Shown: positions 62,201 through 64,000 of the stretch, piece after piece
Layout: the number at the start of each line of letters is the position of its first letter
Numbering within the stretch: position 1 is the stretch's first letter
Source: Thunnus maccoyii
Taxonomy: Eukaryota > Chordata > Actinopteri > Scombriformes > Scombridae
Assembly (NCBI RefSeq): GCF_910596095.1
Contig: NC_056545.1
Location: 2,340,001 to 2,404,000 of the forward strand
DNA: 64,000 bases
Reading direction: 5' to 3'
The notes under the pieces: generated by a model
The model's database searches: none
What the model was told of the DNA's origin: nothing
The model's input: only the letters and a program-made list of their open reading frames with translations
Translations under genes and position numbers: made by a program

Positions 62201-62478
62201 ACACATACAGAGGTTACATATGAGATACTAAACTTCTCTTCTGTTAAATCTACTAGACAGCAACAACATGCTGATCTTTTTTCTGACTTACAGACAATCT
62301 TCAGTTTTTATGATTGCTTAAATTTCTGCTAATAATATGAATATAAATCTACCTGCATCACAGTTTGCACAGGTGAAACACTGTTTAAGTCCAGTGGGCT
62401 GATTCATGTAGGTTCCATCAGTGCAGGACAGACAGGATGTACTACTGAACTCTGTACAATCTGTTTTAACTCGACTTC
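59219..62478 (-). pseudogene. TNFRSF14 (HVEM)-like pseudogene D
   Basis: Exons that remain: 62478-62353 (CRD1/2), 62194-62039 (CRD3), 61109-61025 (CRD4), 60578-60436 (membrane segment), 59307-59219 (tail). Lengths and phases are the same as in gene A, so D is the mirror partner of A. Three defects are visible. The signal-peptide exon is absent. The CRD1 exon is removed by a deletion joining CAGCTGTCAG to ACATGACATA near 62680. A TAA at 61063-61065 interrupts CRD4 where A has TAT. One conserved CRD2 motif is also altered (CLSC for CLPC). The remaining tail exon still reads VDGEILVPLSLLMKNKDEET to the normal stop. Host-gene relic, probably recent. Confidence 0.85.
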
Positions 62479-62812
62479 CTGTGGAGAAGAAATAATTTAT
62501 TATCATTATAATTATCATATTATTCACATTATATTTTAAATAATTGCTTTTCTCTCTCTGATCCCTCTTGTTCACCAGGTGACAAATATCGTACAAGCAT
62601 TGTATCTTTCTGTAAATCTTCTGTCATGTCTGAATTAAGAAACAAGGAACATTTAGCTACGTAAAAGTCAGCTGTCAGACATGACATATACAACACATAA
62701 CAATGAGGTGGAAAAGAAGAAATGGAGGAATAAAACATGTGATGGTGATAACTGAAAGTGAAGGGAAGGTCAGTGGAGGAGGATGTCAATGGAGGCAAGA
62801 AGAAGGAAGATT

Positions 62813-64000
62813 CTTTCAGATTTCAGGAAAGAATTTCATATCTGAAATATGTCAGAGACACTGATTTCTTTCAAGGGGCCACAAGCCAAAAAGTTTGGGA
62901 ACCACTGGTTTAATGATTAACAATGTGTTGTAATTTATAAACTAATCATTATTGTTATGTTATTTTATGAAAAAATTTAATCTGAAAAGTAATAAAGCTG
63001 TTAAATAAATGTAGTGGAGTAGAAAGTACAATATTTCCCTCTGAAACGTAGTAGAGCGGAAGTATAAAGTAACATAAAATGAAAATACTCAAGTAAAGTA
63101 CACACAAAAATCACAAAAGAGCGTTATGAGTCAGCGTTTAATTCGGCGTGTATCTGATCCACCAACCAGCACGTATTTTAGTGAGAAATTTTGTAGACAG
63201 TTCGCCTTTCATTCCCGTCTTCTTCTCCCACTAAAATACCGTAGTTAACTAAAGGAGGCTGGGAGCAAGTTGATGTGACAAAATGTAAAGTTTATACAGA
63301 AATACGTTTATCTTTATGGATTATATTGATGCTGAATTGACAATAAGAACATTGACATATGAGGCCTTTTATGTTGTGTTCCTAGTTATGTGTTTCTGCG
63401 GACATGTAAGGAATTGTTAATACGTCCTATTTCTTAAAGGGAGTTTGGCGTGATATTTTCCCCGGAGAGCACAGGGAGCTTCAATTTAATTCAAACTGCT
63501 CACCACTACAGATAAGTTACTGCTAAAGTATGATAAGCTTGACTGACATTGACTGCTGTTAGTTATTGGTTTGATTAATGGTTTAATAATGTATGTTTGT
63601 ATTGATTACTGACGGTGGCTGATCAGGCTAATTATCAGCTAACTGTACTCAGTTTCTAATGGTGGTTTACAGTAAATGGTTGCCCTTTGTGTGTGTGTGT
63701 GTTTTTTAAACTACTTCTCTAAAACCATGTTCCTAATGAAACTTAAAACTCAGCAGTCTCGTTGCCCTTTAGCTTGAGCTTCCCTGTTTATAAGTCACAT
63801 GAACATGTATTCACCCAATAAAAGGAATATTTATCTGTGTAATGGCAATTTTCATTTTTCGATGTCCTTTCTTTTCCTGTTTTTCCAGTTTGCCATTACT
63901 ACACAGGTAGGTTAGGTTAGGAGTGATCTTACGCAGATTCAAAAACAGATTTTCCAGTCCGTTGGCTGCCGTTTAATTTGTTGTTTTATTGAAGTCTTTG
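62813..64000. repeat. Repeat-rich right edge
   Basis: A hAT-like end (AAAGTTTGGGAACCACTG, about 62896-62913, minus orientation) is followed by a very common fish repeat (AGTAGAAAGTACAATATTTC to ATACTCAAGTAAAGTA, 63018-63100). After 63130 no gene is seen; a GT microsatellite lies near 63690. Confidence 0.5.

Larger units (their letters stand above)
47087..62812 (-). repeat. Right arm of large inverted duplication (C, Y2, D)
   Basis: Reverse-complement partner of 18076-34116. It keeps sequence at about 54.24-55.33 kb that the left arm has lost at the B junction. It has its own insertions within C and deletions within D. Confidence 0.85.

Overview
This is vertebrate nuclear DNA, almost certainly from a ray-finned (teleost) fish. 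It holds intron-less replication-dependent histone genes with 3' stem-loops, introns with GT/AG borders, and teleost-type repeats (Tc1, piggyBac, hAT-like, LINE tails, the GGGCCCGAGCAC repeat). The immune genes are of fish type: TNFRSF14/HVEM-like receptors and GIMAP GTPases. There are no bacterial features.

Layout. (1) 0.7-12.1 kb: a possible orphan leader exon, then a histone cluster in the order H4(+), H1(+), H2A(-), H3(+), H2B(-), H4(-). (2) 12.1-16 kb: transposon debris, including a piggyBac remnant and a LINE tail. (3) 16.1-23.4 kb: TNFRSF14-like gene A(+), complete in seven coding exons. (4) 24.4-27.8 kb: a small unrecognised gene fragment Y1(+), a fossil retroviral pol piece and part of a foldback element. 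(5) 27.8-33.5 kb: TNFRSF14-like gene B(+). (6) 35.9-42.3 kb: a second histone group H2B(-), H3(-), H2A(+), H1(-). (7) 42.7-44.9 kb: two broken GIMAP-like GTPases. (8) 47.1-54.2 kb: TNFRSF14-like gene C(-). (9) 55.1-58.5 kb: the foldback element, retroviral debris and Y2(-). (10) 59.2-62.5 kb: TNFRSF14-like pseudogene D(-). (11) 62.8-64 kb: further repeats.

The receptor blocks form a large inverted duplication. The left arm (about 18.1-34.1 kb, A-Y1-B) is mirrored by the right arm (about 62.8-47.1 kb, D-Y2-C), around a spacer of about 13 kb that holds the second histone group and the GIMAP relics. The second histone group is itself partly an inverted copy of the first: H3-H2A-H1 is inverted and H2B is in direct orientation. 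One edge of that copy falls inside the H1 coding sequence.

The receptors look like a modular family. A shared cysteine-rich cassette (exons of 94, 126 and 156 bp) is joined to one of two 3' halves. A and D carry a membrane anchor and a 29-residue tail with no TRAF motif. B and C carry a classic HVEM-type CRD4, a transmembrane segment and a tail with TRAF-type motifs. In B a tandem exon-pair duplication doubles the motif. Only A has a visible signal-peptide exon. The ten histone genes would supply S-phase histones; each ends in the processing hairpin used by SLBP/U7.
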